The notes: generated from the sequence alone by a model not told the origin. A stretch of 64,000 bases of DNA from Nocardia terpenica (GCF_013186535.1 NZ_JABMCZ010000003.1:1736001-1800000), one strand, 5' to 3'. Positions 40,801-49,848 are shown, counted from the stretch's first letter. A program made the numbers and translations.

Positions 40801-43440
40801 CAGACGCAACCGCCGGTCGTTGTGGCGGGTGCAGATCGTGTCCCCGGCGGAGGCGCAAAGCTCATCCGACAACCGGGTTTCTCGCCCGCCCGGGTGCGGT
40901 GAGCGCGCGAGACGATCGGCGCGGGCGCGGGCATTGAGCTCGCGCGCCATGTCGTGGGTGGCCGCCAGCATCAGGGTGTCGCGTCCGGCGGTGTAGTCGG
41001 CGACCCAGCCGGTGTAGGTGTCATCGAGGACGGTGCCCGGTGCGCCCGCGTGGATACGGCCGTGATCGAGGTAGAAGCCGAGCGCGGTCGGGTCGCCGTC
41101 GCGTACCCCGAGGGTGGCGGTGGCTTCGGCTTTCGCCGCGAAGCGCAGCACATGGGTCAGCGTGACCGTGTCCGGGCCGGGATCGGTGGCGGTGCCACCG
41201 GCCTCGATCGCGGGCAACTGCCGGGTGTCACCGACACAGCGGATGGTCGCGCCGCAGGCGGTGAGGAACCGCATCAACTGCAGGCGTTTGGTGTCGGAGA
41301 GGGTTACGTGTTCGTCGACGATGACGAGGGTGGCGGCGTCGATCTGGGTCACCCAGCGCGGCAGGCGCGGCACCCGCTCGGCGTCCTGGTGGGCGAGTTG
41401 CTCGGCGGTGGGGGTGTGGTTGTCGAGGATGGTGAGGAGTTGGTCGACGGTTTCGACGCGGTCTCCGGTCGCTGCCGCGAGCTCGGCCGCCGCGGCGGCG
41501 GTCGGCGCCAACCCGAGCACGGTGCCCCCGCTGTCGTGCCAGGCGTCGGCCAAAACCGCCATGGCCGTGGTCTTCCCGGTCCCGGCGGGGGAGTCCGCGG
41601 TGGTGATTCGCAGCGGGGATCGGGTGAAGGTGGTGATCATCGCGATCTGGCTGGCGTTCAACTGCTGATCACGGTGCGCCGGATGCTGGTTGTAGGCGCG
41701 GATCGCCGCATCGAGGGTCTCGGCAGCAATCGTGCGCGCACCGGGCTGCAGCGACAGCTCGGCCAGCCGTGCTTCCGCGGTGAAAACGCGCACCGACGTG
41801 TAGTGCTGGGTGCCCGCGGAGGTGTAGACGCTGGCGCCACTGCGGCGCGCGAACACGGCAGGGACAGCCCGTAAGACGGGTTCCGCGGCGATATCAGGGT
41901 TCCCGCGGATGACCGCGTGGGAGGGCGAGAGTGCTTCGGTGACAACGGCTTCAGCGACCACCGCCCACTGGTCGCGATAGACGTGGCCGCGCAGGCGGCG
42001 TTCGGTCTCGGACCGAATGTGGTGACGCTGCCAACTCGACCGCTCGGCCGACACGGTCGCCAGCACCTGCTGCGCGGTGCGGGCGATCCACTCGGCATCG
42101 ACGCGTGGCCGGGGTTGGGGAGAGCGTTGCAGGATCGCGGAGACGGTGTCCGCGAACGCTTTTCGGCCGCCAAGTACAGCCTGGGCTTGGGTGCGCCAGT
42201 CGGTGCGCTGTTCGGCGTAGCTGCGCAGTCGATGCTTGGCGGGGCGGGTTTCCAGCGTGGCGCGTTCGGCCAGCCCGTACATTTCGTGCGGCATCGGTTC
42301 GCGGCCGAGCAGCTGCTGGAAGGTGGAGGTGAGCTCGCCGAGGCGGGTGGTGATGGCGGCGTCGCGGCGCGACCAGTGTTCGATCAATGCCCAGGGCACG
42401 CCGACGATTTCGCGGATCGGCCGCTTGCCCGGGTCGACACCGGTGGTGCGTTCGGTGAACTGGGCCCCGATATCGGCTTCCAAATGCAGTTCCAGGCGGG
42501 TGTTGTAGATCTCCGAGACCGTGACCAGCAGGCGGTAGATGGGGGTGCCGTCCAGGGCGCGCCACTGTCGGTCGAGGGTGCGGACCTTGTTCGCGAGCAG
42601 CGCGTGGGTGTGCAGATCGGGGTCGCCGCAGCGGGATTCGCGGTGGGTGAACCGGGCCACGACCAAGCCCTCCACCTCCACCTGCCGCACCCCGTTACGG
42701 CCGAGACGGGTGTAGGTGCCGTGCTGCTCCAGCCACGCGAGCGCGTCATCGACCGCCTTCAGGTGCGCCGCATGAATGCGGTCGGCGACGTGTTTCGGGG
42801 CGATCGCCCACAACGCGGACACGCTCTTCACCGGGGAGAAGGTGATGTCGAACCCGGCCACCGCCGCCGACGCCGGGCGCGAGATCCGGGCCACCCACCC
42901 CGACAACTCGCGCTCATCCAGGGGTGGTCGACGGTAGCGGGCGACGAACATATCGGTCGCTACTTCGGTGCGCAACCGTGCGCGAATGTCGTCGGAGAGT
43001 GCGGCATGCGGGTCTAATCCGTGCGCGATATTGTGTGCGGCGAAGGCGTGCCCGCACCGTGTTCTGAACTCGTTGTCGCTGTCATAGATGCGAAATCGAT
43101 TGCCTAATCGCGACGCTTTCTCGGCGGCGCGGACCGCGTCTTTCGGTGTCGCTCCGCGCATCATCTCCCTGTCGATGATGTGGGCCTCGATCTGTTCGGC
43201 GTTCGGGTGTATCCCCAGCCCGAACAGTGCTTCCATCTGGCTCTCGGTAACCTTCTCACCAGCCGTAATGCCCAAAGCGGCGAGCCCGGAGCCGTGCCAG
43301 GTGCCCGGTGCCTCGCCGTGCGCGGTGTAATAGTCGGCCAGGTTGGACGCGCCCAGTTCGGTGGAATCCCCGGCAGCTACCTGCTTCAGGTAATACTGAT
43401 ATCCGGTACCGGCCAACACCTTGTGCAGTGTCGCCGTCAC
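37840..43440 (-). CDS. traA: MobF-type conjugative relaxase-helicase (TraA-like)
   Basis: About 1,866 residues from a GTG at 43440, where the typical opening T-A-T-L-H-K-V-L-A begins; an upstream start at 43494 adds 18 residues. The TrwC relaxase domain has candidate tyrosines in G-Y-Q-Y-Y (14-17) and metal histidines in D-L-H-T-H-A (277, 279). The RecD2-like helicase has Walker A P-A-G-T-G-K-T-T (about 618-625), a V-I-V-D-E Walker B, and A-V-T-R-G-R-D late. The last 450 residues include a zinc ribbon with C-V-D-C and D-G-L-C-D-D-C-R. It nicks oriT and unwinds the transferred strand. No coupling protein or mating-pair genes are in the window. Confidence 0.93.
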   Translation of the reverse strand: MTATLHKVLAGTGYQYYLKQVAAGDSTELGASNLADYYTAHGEAPGTWHGSGLAALGITAGEKVTESQMEALFGLGIHPNAEQIEAHIIDREMMRGATPKDAVRAAEKASRLGNRFRIYDSDNEFRTRCGHAFAAHNIAHGLDPHAALSDDIRARLRTEVATDMFVARYRRPPLDERELSGWVARISRPASAAVAGFDITFSPVKSVSALWAIAPKHVADRIHAAHLKAVDDALAWLEQHGTYTRLGRNGVRQVEVEGLVVARFTHRESRCGDPDLHTHALLANKVRTLDRQWRALDGTPIYRLLVTVSEIYNTRLELHLEADIGAQFTERTTGVDPGKRPIREIVGVPWALIEHWSRRDAAITTRLGELTSTFQQLLGREPMPHEMYGLAERATLETRPAKHRLRSYAEQRTDWRTQAQAVLGGRKAFADTVSAILQRSPQPRPRVDAEWIARTAQQVLATVSAERSSWQRHHIRSETERRLRGHVYRDQWAVVAEAVVTEALSPSHAVIRGNPDIAAEPVLRAVPAVFARRSGASVYTSAGTQHYTSVRVFTAEARLAELSLQPGARTIAAETLDAAIRAYNQHPAHRDQQLNASQIAMITTFTRSPLRITTADSPAGTGKTTAMAVLADAWHDSGGTVLGLAPTAAAAAELAAATGDRVETVDQLLTILDNHTPTAEQLAHQDAERVPRLPRWVTQIDAATLVIVDEHVTLSDTKRLQLMRFLTACGATIRCVGDTRQLPAIEAGGTATDPGPDTVTLTHVLRFAAKAEATATLGVRDGDPTALGFYLDHGRIHAGAPGTVLDDTYTGWVADYTAGRDTLMLAATHDMARELNARARADRLARSPHPGGRETRLSDELCASAGDTICTRHNDRRLRLGATDWVRNGYRWRVDAVHDDGSITATHVRSGGDCGATVLLPAAYVRAYVRLGYAATINSVQGITVGTCHVVVTGRESRNQFYVAVTRGRDANHAYVVTALDGSETSFWTEPALLPRTAAEVLLRVLGRDATQKSAHTQLHDALNPFRRLGRAVDIYLDAIGVAAENAVGPETLAAFDTAADALYPGLTDAPAYPVLRQHLATLALSGADPIAELGEAIADRELDTARDAAAVLDWRLDSSRTHSTGTGPLPWLRGLPPQLPLLDEVVAEQLHARGRIITALADQIRTEIAAWTPATAPMWVRPLLGANPFLVADLAIWRAAQHLDDTDLRLTGPARNPVREHEYQQRLDARVTNQLGDLHAAAHTWGPLAKQLDTRIIDDPWWPVLADRLDIAARAGLDIDTLLTTAAGGRPLPDEMPAAALWSRLELDPSALEADAAAHRLRPDWTPHLTDLLGPATADRVLADPAWPRVVAAVDRATGTDWTPHDLLTTAHELLLSAHPDTHRPPRDDQLATALAWRIEALLAHPTTPPPPIDTPDRSTTMNPDTPQTTPSDPDMPGPAVPPPEHSAPADTTNPGLPEHVQAVAALFRNGEVDAALRVCRDRRREFTTAELDVIARVTRTLYRHSYPVARARLQWAATNIPAHRRLITACTPATDPGLYRPAPDPSPMPDRRAPARDHRAWIDHTRRRPPAPPDTTSDLLDAYHHANTDTDDPPQHTPLLADAQPNHMPIPEGTGQTRYTLPGRDTTPDDTYPLDYDLAAIPDTRRFACVDCGIERHTTASTPPPGRRSDDGLCDDCRADGRPAIPDHDPTDHIQARCTHLTTTRPAPAALAALRADWRAAHTPTDRATIENWVHHHLTDDTAADHALGRDPTRMLTDTELAQHIRDLHQQLASTDTRAQIFGPAPGHRDDTTQVDDALAADTAYFRDRFDQLRAEQQRRIRLTPAQRVAEDRMRSCTQSPGMLDTTETDAVIHAVDPDHGLDL

Positions 43441-43806
43441 ATATCCATCAAAACTCCGAACCGGCCAGTTCTCCAGGGCTGAAGACGAGAACAACGGATA
43501 CTGCTCGCGAACCCCCAGGAAGTTATAGAATCGTAATGATCAACAGGGAGGCTCGAATATGGGAAACTGTCGCATTTCCCTGTATACGCCGTAAAGGTCC
43601 TCGGATGCAAGAGGTCTGCCTGTGGTGAATGAGTGGCGGGGTGGTGGGGGTGAGGGCAGTGGGTGGGTGAGAAGGGGTGAGTGCGGGTGAGAAGGGATGT
43701 GGAGGTGAGGTGGGTGTGGAGGTGGTGGGCGATGGGAGTGTGGGGCGGGGCGGGATCGGCAGAGGAGTGGATGGGGTGTGGCCTGTCGATCCCGCCGGGA
43801 GGGCGG
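43441..43806. other. Gene-free, G-rich strand-asymmetric region upstream of the relaxase; candidate oriT area
   Basis: About 365 bases. Positions 43625-43780 are almost free of C on the plus strand (runs such as GGTGGTGGGGGTGAGGGCAG and repeated GTGAG, GAAGGG). The stretch from 43495 to 43560 is AT-richer. oriT often lies beside the relaxase gene; no nick site can be identified by eye. Confidence 0.4.
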
Positions 43807-44052
43807 CTAGCTGGGTTCGTCGTCGGTGGCGGGCGGCTGGGTGAGGGTGAGAGGGAGGGGCCGGAGCCTGAGGGGGAGGGGTGGGAGGTCGGGAAGGACG
43901 GTGGATGCGTCGGGGTTGTGGGCGCGCAGGTGGCGGGCGGCGGCACGCCAGCCGTGGAGGTGGCCGAACCAGTAGACGACGGTGAGGGCAACGAACAGGA
44001 CGGCGGCGGTGACTACGACGTCGCCGATGACTGTGACGACCAGTCCGATCAC
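43807..44052 (-). CDS. Small membrane protein upstream of the relaxase
   Basis: An 81-residue protein from a GTG at 44052 with a strong AAGGAG 5 bases upstream, which fixes the start. One long hydrophobic segment (V-V-V-T-A-A-V-L-F-V-A-L-T-V-V-Y-W-F) is followed by G-H-L-H-G-W-R-A-A-A-R and a Pro/Leu-rich tail. Function unknown; it lies in the conjugation region. Confidence 0.6.
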   Translation of the reverse strand: MIGLVVTVIGDVVVTAAVLFVALTVVYWFGHLHGWRAAARHLRAHNPDASTVLPDLPPLPLRLRPLPLTLTQPPATDDEPS

Positions 44053-44185
44053 GGTGGCTCCTTGGGTGAGGGGTTGTGGAAGACCGGCCCGCCGCCGGAC
44101 GGGGCACGGCGGCGGGCCGGGGACTAGCGGTGTGGATCGCGGTGACCGGAGCCGTGCGGCGTGAGGGCCGCAGCGGCGGTGTCGG

Positions 44186-45625
44186 TCACGCGGCGCGGCG
44201 TGCGGGTACCGGGATGCCGAGGTGGACCCGGCACTCGGTGCACAACTGGTCGTCTTGGACTGCCCGGAAGCGGGTGCAGCCGTCGCAGCGGCTGATGTGC
44301 TGACCCGCCCCGGCGACCGGACCGCGGGAGCGTTTCGGCCGTGCGGGCGCATCGCCGGGTTCGGGGACGAGGGCGGCGGGTGCGCCGGGCAGGTCGGGCT
44401 GGCCGAGGAAGCCACCGATGATGCTGGCCAGCCACCTGGGTGCGCGCCGGTGCGCCTCGGTCAGGATCGCGCGGGCGGAGTCGGGATGGACGCCGGGGTG
44501 CTCGATCAGGAAGCGACAGTAGGTGCGTGCCAGATCGGCACCGGTGAACCCGACGGGCAGCGCGGGCAGCGCCGGGCTACCGTCTTCGCGGCAGGTATCG
44601 CACAGGCCGTCGTCGCTGCGGGCCGGTCCGTGGTGGGCGTGGACGCGGGCCTGATCGACGACTGCGCGTTCGATGAAGCAGGACACGCACCGCCAGCCGC
44701 TGACCTCGATCATGGCTTCGCGGTCGTCGTCGAGCACATTGCCCTGGTACGGGACGCCGGGCCGGTGGTCGGTGCTGTCGCGCAGGGTGGTGTGCTCACC
44801 CGCGAAGTCCAAGGCCCGCTCCTCGGAGATCGGCGACCTGCCCGCCATCGCGTAAGCATGCTGGTGCTGCTCGGCGACGTAGGCGACGTACTGGAAATCC
44901 CACATCCGCCGGGCATACCCGGCGGGCAGCGGCGGCTTGTCGCCGGGAAAGCGCAGCCGCCACTCGAGGGGGGCGGGGTCGGCGAGCAGTCCCTTGGCGA
45001 TCAACCGATCCCGCCGCGCACGGGCAGCCGCGATCTCACGGGCCATCGTGTCGGCGTAGAGGCTGTCGCGGACATAGCCGGTCACGACCGCGGGTTCGAC
45101 CACGGCGGGGCGGCGCTTGGCGCGCAGCCGGACGCGGTAGGCGATCTGGTCGGGAGCCATCCGGTAGGGCAGGTCGGTGGGCTCCTGCGGGGCGGCGTAC
45201 AGGCGGGCGGGCGGATTGCGCCAGGCTCGGATCGACTGGCGCGGCAGCTCCGCCACCTGAAGCTGGGTGTGCAGCTGCGCGTACTCCTCCTCGAGGCTGG
45301 TGTTGTTGAGCACGGCCCGCCGCTCGAGGCGATCAACCAGATCGGCGCGGTCCTCGGGGTACAGGCCGGGATCGGCCGGAGGCAGCAGCCGCTGCGCCAA
45401 CGCGTCGGAGGCCGGGTCGTCGTGCCACAGGGCGCGCAGCCGTCCCAGCGCCTGCCGGTACGGGTAGACGGTGAAGTGCTCGGTCAGGGCGTCGAGGACC
45501 TTCCACTCCTCAGGAGTCGCCAAGCACAGAGCCTCGAGGAAACAGGCGCGCGCGGCGGCGCGGTCGGTGGCGTAGGTCAGATCGACACGGTAGAGGGCGT
45601 GCAGAAAAGCGCTGTTCTCGGTCAC
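44186..45625 (-). CDS. Zinc-ribbon protein related to the relaxase C-terminus
   Basis: A 479-residue protein from a GTG with AGGAACC upstream. Two Cys-rich sites are visible: W-R-C-V-S-C paired with D-G-L-C-D-T-C-R-E-D-G (about 330-375) and C-D-G-C paired with C-T-E-C-R near the end. The segment R-S-D-D-G-L-C-D-x-C-R-x-D-G-x-P-A is shared with the relaxase C-terminal region, as is P-A-x-D-P-G-L-Y further upstream. It therefore looks like a free-standing relative of the relaxase tail, possibly a DNA-binding or relaxosome accessory protein. No enzyme motif. Confidence 0.65.
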   Translation of the reverse strand: MTENSAFLHALYRVDLTYATDRAAARACFLEALCLATPEEWKVLDALTEHFTVYPYRQALGRLRALWHDDPASDALAQRLLPPADPGLYPEDRADLVDRLERRAVLNNTSLEEEYAQLHTQLQVAELPRQSIRAWRNPPARLYAAPQEPTDLPYRMAPDQIAYRVRLRAKRRPAVVEPAVVTGYVRDSLYADTMAREIAAARARRDRLIAKGLLADPAPLEWRLRFPGDKPPLPAGYARRMWDFQYVAYVAEQHQHAYAMAGRSPISEERALDFAGEHTTLRDSTDHRPGVPYQGNVLDDDREAMIEVSGWRCVSCFIERAVVDQARVHAHHGPARSDDGLCDTCREDGSPALPALPVGFTGADLARTYCRFLIEHPGVHPDSARAILTEAHRRAPRWLASIIGGFLGQPDLPGAPAALVPEPGDAPARPKRSRGPVAGAGQHISRCDGCTRFRAVQDDQLCTECRVHLGIPVPARRAA

Positions 45626-45691
45626 TGGAATCGGTTCCTGTCTGTGCGAGGAGTTCGGGACAGACCACCGCCGGAAAAGCGACGTCCGGAA

Positions 45692-45937
45692 GGGATGTCC
45701 GGCTCGGTCGGACGACCAGCCGCGGGGCGAGGACCAGCTCGCGTGACGACGCGCGGCAGGGAACGCGCCGGGGCGTGCACGAGCGGATTTCCCGCACTGA
45801 CCACCCTCGCGATGCGGTGAACGCGAGAACGCCGTGCCGGGGAAATCCGGTCGTGCCGGGCGCGGGCCCTGCCGCGCGGCGGCGCGCGAGCTGGTAGCCA
45901 CCGGGACGGCTGGGCGTCCGACCGAGCCGGACATCCC
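45692..45937. repeat. 246-bp long imperfect inverted repeat (candidate origin)
   Basis: The outer arms 45692-45714 and 45915-45937 are perfect 23-base reverse complements. The arms continue inward with matching blocks CCAGCCG, ACCAGCTCGCG, GCGCGGCAGGG and CGGATTTCCC, separated by unmatched bases, down to a short centre near 45800-45815. The whole lies in the 390-base gene-free gap between ssb and the zinc-ribbon gene. Such a structure could extrude as a cruciform; a replication or transfer origin, or a recombination site, are the natural interpretations. No gene is supported in 45626-46014. Confidence 0.75.
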
Positions 45938-46014
45938 GCCCACCCCAGCCCCCTCACACCCGCCCCACGACGGAGGCGAGCATGCACAGGGAGCTGGGCC
46001 CGGCAGGTGGATGG

Positions 46015-46545
46015 TCAGAAGGTGGGTGCACCCTCACCGTCGGGTGCTGCGGCGGTGACACCAGCGAGCTCCGTCGCGGTCCCCGGGTCTCGCCCGAACC
46101 CGTCGGCGGCAGCGTTGTCGCGGCCGCTGGTGGCCCGGCCGAATCCGTTACCGCGCGCGGGTCGGTCTGTCCCCTGGGCACCGGCGGGCGGATTCTTGGT
46201 GATCTTCGCGGTCGCGTACCGGAGCGACGGCCCGACCTCGGTGACCTCGAGCTCCACGACGGTGCGGTTGTCGCCCTCGCGGGTCTGGAAGGTGTGCTGG
46301 GTGAGCCGCCCGGTGACGATCACCCGGGCTCCCCGGGTCAGGGTCTCGGCGACGTTCTCGGCCGCTTGCCGCCATAGGCTGCACCGCAGGAACAGCGCCT
46401 TGCCGTCGCGCCACTGCCCGGTGTCGCGATCGAGGTAGCGTGGCGTCGACGCGACGGTGAAATTGACCACGCAGTCCCCCGCCGGGGAGTATCGCAGGGC
46501 CGGGTCACTGGTCAGGTTCCCGATGATCGTCATTTCGTTGGCCAT
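46015..46545 (-). CDS. ssb: Single-stranded DNA-binding protein
   Basis: A 176-residue SSB. The ATG at 46545 follows GGGAGG. Residues 1-105 form the OB fold: M-T-I-I-G-N-L-T-S-D-P at the start, V-V-N-F-T-V-A-S-T-P-R, F-L-R-C-S-L-W-R-Q-A-A-E-N-V-A-E and V-I-V-T-G-R-L. The Gly/Ala-rich tail ends E-G-A-P-T-F rather than the canonical D-D-D-I-P-F, so interaction with host SSB partners may be altered. It is probably a plasmid- or ICE-encoded copy that protects DNA during transfer. Confidence 0.93.
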   Translation of the reverse strand: MANEMTIIGNLTSDPALRYSPAGDCVVNFTVASTPRYLDRDTGQWRDGKALFLRCSLWRQAAENVAETLTRGARVIVTGRLTQHTFQTREGDNRTVVELEVTEVGPSLRYATAKITKNPPAGAQGTDRPARGNGFGRATSGRDNAAADGFGRDPGTATELAGVTAAAPDGEGAPTF

Positions 46546-46663
46546 GGCAGCCTCCCTGTTCGCTCGAAAGTGAATGACAGACACCGTGTTCGGACTGCAC
46601 ACCCGCCCAGGGCCGGGCACGATGGTGCGGCCCGGCGTGGGCGAGTGCGGGAATGGTGGGGGG

Positions 46664-48310
46664 TCAGGCGGGGATGTCGATATCGGCGGGGTCGATGAGC
46701 CCGGCCGCGGCCTGCTCGACATCGCTGAGGGTGTAGCCGAGCGGTTCGCCCACCCCGGCAAGGAATGTCAGGTACCGCTGCACGCGAGGTTCGCGGTAGT
46801 GCCAGGCGTCCTTGCCGGTGCGAGCCTCCAGCGCTCCCAGCACCATGCCGAGCACGACCACCCACGCCCGGCTCGGGCTATCGTGCTGGATCGTCTTGAC
46901 CAGGGCCTCGGTGCGTGGTTCCTCGCGCAGCAGTGTGAGCGCGGTCGGCCGCGCGTGATGGGAGCTGAGCAGGTCCGGGTCCTGTGCCAGCGCTTCGGCG
47001 ACGAACCGGGCAGCCTGCGCGGGCGGGGTCCGTCGCGCCAGCAGCGTGGTCGCGATCTCGACGCGGTGCTCCTTGGCCACCGCACCACGCTTGTTCAATT
47101 CCCGCACCCGCCGCCGCGCCACCCGTTCGGCCTCCCGCTGCGCGGCGACCTCGGCGTCGGAACCGGTGGGCTCGGGTGGGCACCGACGCAGGCCGCTGGC
47201 GTTGAGCTGGGCGGCGGGCAGGAAATACCGCGGTGTCCACAGGTCGCGCACCAGCACGGTGTCGGCGTGGCGCAATCCCTCGCCCGGTACGGCTTCCGGG
47301 TCACCCTGGGTATCCCAGTCGACGCTGGCGGGGTTGACGACCTCGCCGGTGCTGGTGTCGAGGATCTGCCCGTGCTCGGTGACCTCGACCCACACCAGCC
47401 AGCGTGTAGCGTCCTCACGGATCATCTGCTCGGTAACCGAGCCGCCGTCGGCGGTGGTGAGCAACTGCGGCGGAACGAATTCCGGATCAACCCCGCCGGT
47501 GGAGGGTTCCTCGGTCAATACTCCGAACCCGAGCGCCGCGTAGAGCAGCGACGCCTGCAACCGCTCCCGGGTTTCGCGGCGGTCGGCTTCGATCCGCTTG
47601 CGGGTGCGGGCGAGACCGTACTGCGAGGCGTGCAGCAGCTGCTCGACCGCGTCGGTGTCGCCGAGACTTTCGAAGTGCGCGATCGCCTCCAGGCGCTCCA
47701 TCGAGTCGGGCCCGGAGTCCAGCAGCTGTCGAGCCGTAGGCGACTTGCCGATCTTCGCGGCGGTTTTGACCGCCGCCCGGCTGCTTTGCAGCCCCTGGGC
47801 GACCCGGGTCACCGACGCTCCCAGATCCAGCATCAATGCGACCGCCGCCGCATCGTCGGAACGCGTCATCGGAACATGGCGATGATTGCAGTTCAGCTGC
47901 ATCAGCGTGGTCGCGATCCGGCGCTCGTTGTCCGCGACATCGGGATCGGCGTCGGTCACCCAGACCGGCACCCGCTCTAGCTCGAGCTTCTGTGCGATGA
48001 GGGTGCGGATCTGCCCCTCGACCACATGCAGGCCGCCATCGGGCTGGCGCACGGCGGGATCGGTGTGTTGACACCGAACTGGCGAATCGAGTCACGCACT
48101 TCCGGGTACCGAAGCCACATCGATCGACTTGCGGACATTCTCGGCGATCACCAGCTCGGACGGGTTGCAGTACAACGCTTCCGCCCGCGGCGGTGGGGCG
48201 TCGGGCGCCGACCGTGCGGCGAACCCACCCGGCTCGTGATCACCGATATCGCCCGCCTTCTCTGCCGGGTCGACAACCGGTGTGTTCGTGGTTGTTTGCG
48301 ACGACGTCAT
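46664..48310 (-). pseudogene. ParB-like nuclease-domain protein, frame disrupted
   Basis: From the ATG at 48310 the frame runs L-Y-C-N-P-S-E-L-V-I-A-E-N-V-R-K-S and stops at TGA near 48094. The ParB domain continues in a shifted frame (V-R-D-S-I-R-Q-F-G-V-N-T-P-I-P) and returns to the first frame at V-R-Q-P-D-G-G. One extra base at 48104-48106 (CCC for CC in the coding strand) and one missing near 48055 explain both shifts. Without them the product is about 548 residues: ParB N-terminal domain, KorB-like HTH (A-S-V-T-R-V-A-Q-G-L) and a long C-terminal region. Either a real double indel or an assembly error. Role: partition or regulation. Confidence 0.78.
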
Positions 48311-48430
48311 GGATGGTCCTCCTCATCACATACGGCGGCGGGGTCACCGCAGCGCCCCGGGTGAGACGTCGTGTGGTGACCCCGCCGTGAATAGGGGAAC
48401 GAAACATGGTGCAAGCCACGCCTATTCGGA

Positions 48431-48670
48431 TCAGGCGGCGGCGTGGGCATGGCTGGTGCGACCGACGTTGAGCGGCCCTAGACGCAGCACACCATGCTCG
48501 TCCGGGGTGTAGGCCCAGTACCGGCGACGCCACTGTGGGTGGTCGGCCCGCCAGCGGTCGAGCACCGCCGAGGACTCGATCGCCGGTGCCTCGCCCGCGA
48601 GCCCCCGATACACCAGGCGCTCGTACTCCGCACGCGACACCGTCTCGACAACAGACACAGCAGCAGACAT
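48431..48670 (-). CDS. Small hypothetical protein
   Basis: A 79-residue protein with GGAGG 8 bases before the ATG. It contains W-R-A-D-H-P-Q-W-R-R-R-Y-W-A-Y and is rich in Arg, Trp and Ala. Soluble, family unknown. It lies between the ParB-like and DprA-like genes on the same strand. Confidence 0.6.
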   Translation of the reverse strand: MSAAVSVVETVSRAEYERLVYRGLAGEAPAIESSAVLDRWRADHPQWRRRYWAYTPDEHGVLRLGPLNVGRTSHAHAAA

Positions 48671-48713
48671 GACGAAACCTCCGGACAGAGAAGGGGATTG
48701 GGATGATAGGAGC

Positions 48714-48926
48714 TCAGGCGGTCACCCGGCAGCGGCCGACGGGGATGATTGCGGGCAGGCAACCGTGCGGGCCAAGACGAGACAGACGGTGGACGATCGC
48801 CGCGGCCAGAGCGGACGCATTGGGCAAAGCCGTGAGGGTCCTGGTCGTGCGGACTGTTCGGGGAGCGTGGTGGGCGGCGCGGGCGATGAAGGCCCCGTCC
48901 AGCAGGAACGGCGGCGGGTCGGGCAC
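48714..48926 (-). CDS. Small hypothetical protein
   Basis: A 70-residue frame from a GTG with AAGG upstream, starting 20 bases after the DprA-like stop. Ala- and Arg-rich, with C-L-P-A-I-I-P near its end. Coding status rests on spacing and codon bias only. Confidence 0.4.
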   Translation of the reverse strand: MPDPPPFLLDGAFIARAAHHAPRTVRTTRTLTALPNASALAAAIVHRLSRLGPHGCLPAIIPVGRCRVTA

Positions 48927-48945
48927 GTGGACCTTAGTGTGTCGG

Positions 48946-49848
48946 TCAGCGGGTGAGGGCGTCGTGGATGTGCTGGCCGGTGGTGACCAGCCGGGCGTGC
49001 CCGGCGCGGATCAGGTCGTGGCAGCCGGACGAGGCGGGCGAGGTGATCGGGCCGGGAACCGCGAACAGCGGTCGGGCCAGACGCTGTGCCCAGGCCGCGG
49101 TGCCGCGGGTGCTGCCGCGGATCCCGGTCTCGCAGACGACGACTCCCGCGGTAAGCGCCGCGATGAGCCGCTGGCGGGCCCGGAGCCGGTCGGGGGCGGT
49201 CTCGACACCGGGCGGGTATTCGCTGATGAGCAGCCCGTCGGCGGCGAGGCGGGCGATCAGGTCGGCGTTACCGGGCGGGAACGGACGGTGTAATCCGTTG
49301 GCCAGCACAGCGATCGTGGGAGCCGACGCGTCGAGCGCGACGCGATGCGCCTCGGCATCGACCCCATATCCCGCGCCGCTGACGATCGTCCACTTGTGGC
49401 GCGCGAGATCGGACACAATATCGGCGGTGACCGCCAGACCGTAGGGCGTGCAGGCGCGAGAGCCGGTAACCGCGACAGCCCGGTCGGCAGTCAACCACGT
49501 GACCCCGAGACCGCGGGTCCACAACGCAAGCGGCGCCATAGCGGCGGCGTCGAAGGTGTCGAGATCGGCAAGCCGGTCCGCGGGCCAGGCGGCGTCGTCG
49601 CGGGTGAGCAACCGGCCGCCGAGGGCGGCGATGCGGGCCAGGTCCTCGCGGGCGTGGCCGCGGTTGTGCTCGCCGAACCGGGGATCGGCGCTGCCGCTGG
49701 CGAGCCGGTCGGCCGCCTCCATCGGGCCATAGACGGCGAGCAGCCCCCGCACCAGCTGCGGAGCCGCCATCGCGGCGCGAGACAGCAACGCCCAGGCCAG
49801 CTCTCGATCCCCGCAGGGGGCAAGACGGTATGGCACACCAGGATTCAC
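48946..49848 (-). CDS. dprA: DprA/Smf-like DNA-processing protein
   Basis: About 300 residues from a GTG at 49848 with AAAGGA upstream. The Rossmann-like core has V-A-V-T-G-S-R-A-C-T-P-Y-G, V-S-G-A-G-Y-G-V-D-A-E-A-H and L-L-I-S-E-Y-P-P-G, the canonical DprA motifs. DprA loads RecA on single-stranded DNA in transformation. The usual C-terminal winged helix is absent, as in many mobile-element copies, where the protein may protect or process incoming transfer DNA. A chromosomal dprA presumably exists elsewhere. Confidence 0.88.
   Translation of the reverse strand: MNPGVPYRLAPCGDRELAWALLSRAAMAAPQLVRGLLAVYGPMEAADRLASGSADPRFGEHNRGHAREDLARIAALGGRLLTRDDAAWPADRLADLDTFDAAAMAPLALWTRGLGVTWLTADRAVAVTGSRACTPYGLAVTADIVSDLARHKWTIVSGAGYGVDAEAHRVALDASAPTIAVLANGLHRPFPPGNADLIARLAADGLLISEYPPGVETAPDRLRARQRLIAALTAGVVVCETGIRGSTRGTAAWAQRLARPLFAVPGPITSPASSGCHDLIRAGHARLVTTGQHIHDALTR

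Noticed and set aside
44222..45820. A 532-codon plus-strand frame
   Set aside because: Antisense shadow of the 479-residue zinc-ribbon gene, which has a proper ribosome binding site and Cys motifs.
46574..47980. A 468-codon plus-strand frame
   Set aside because: Antisense of the ParB-like gene; no recognisable domain.
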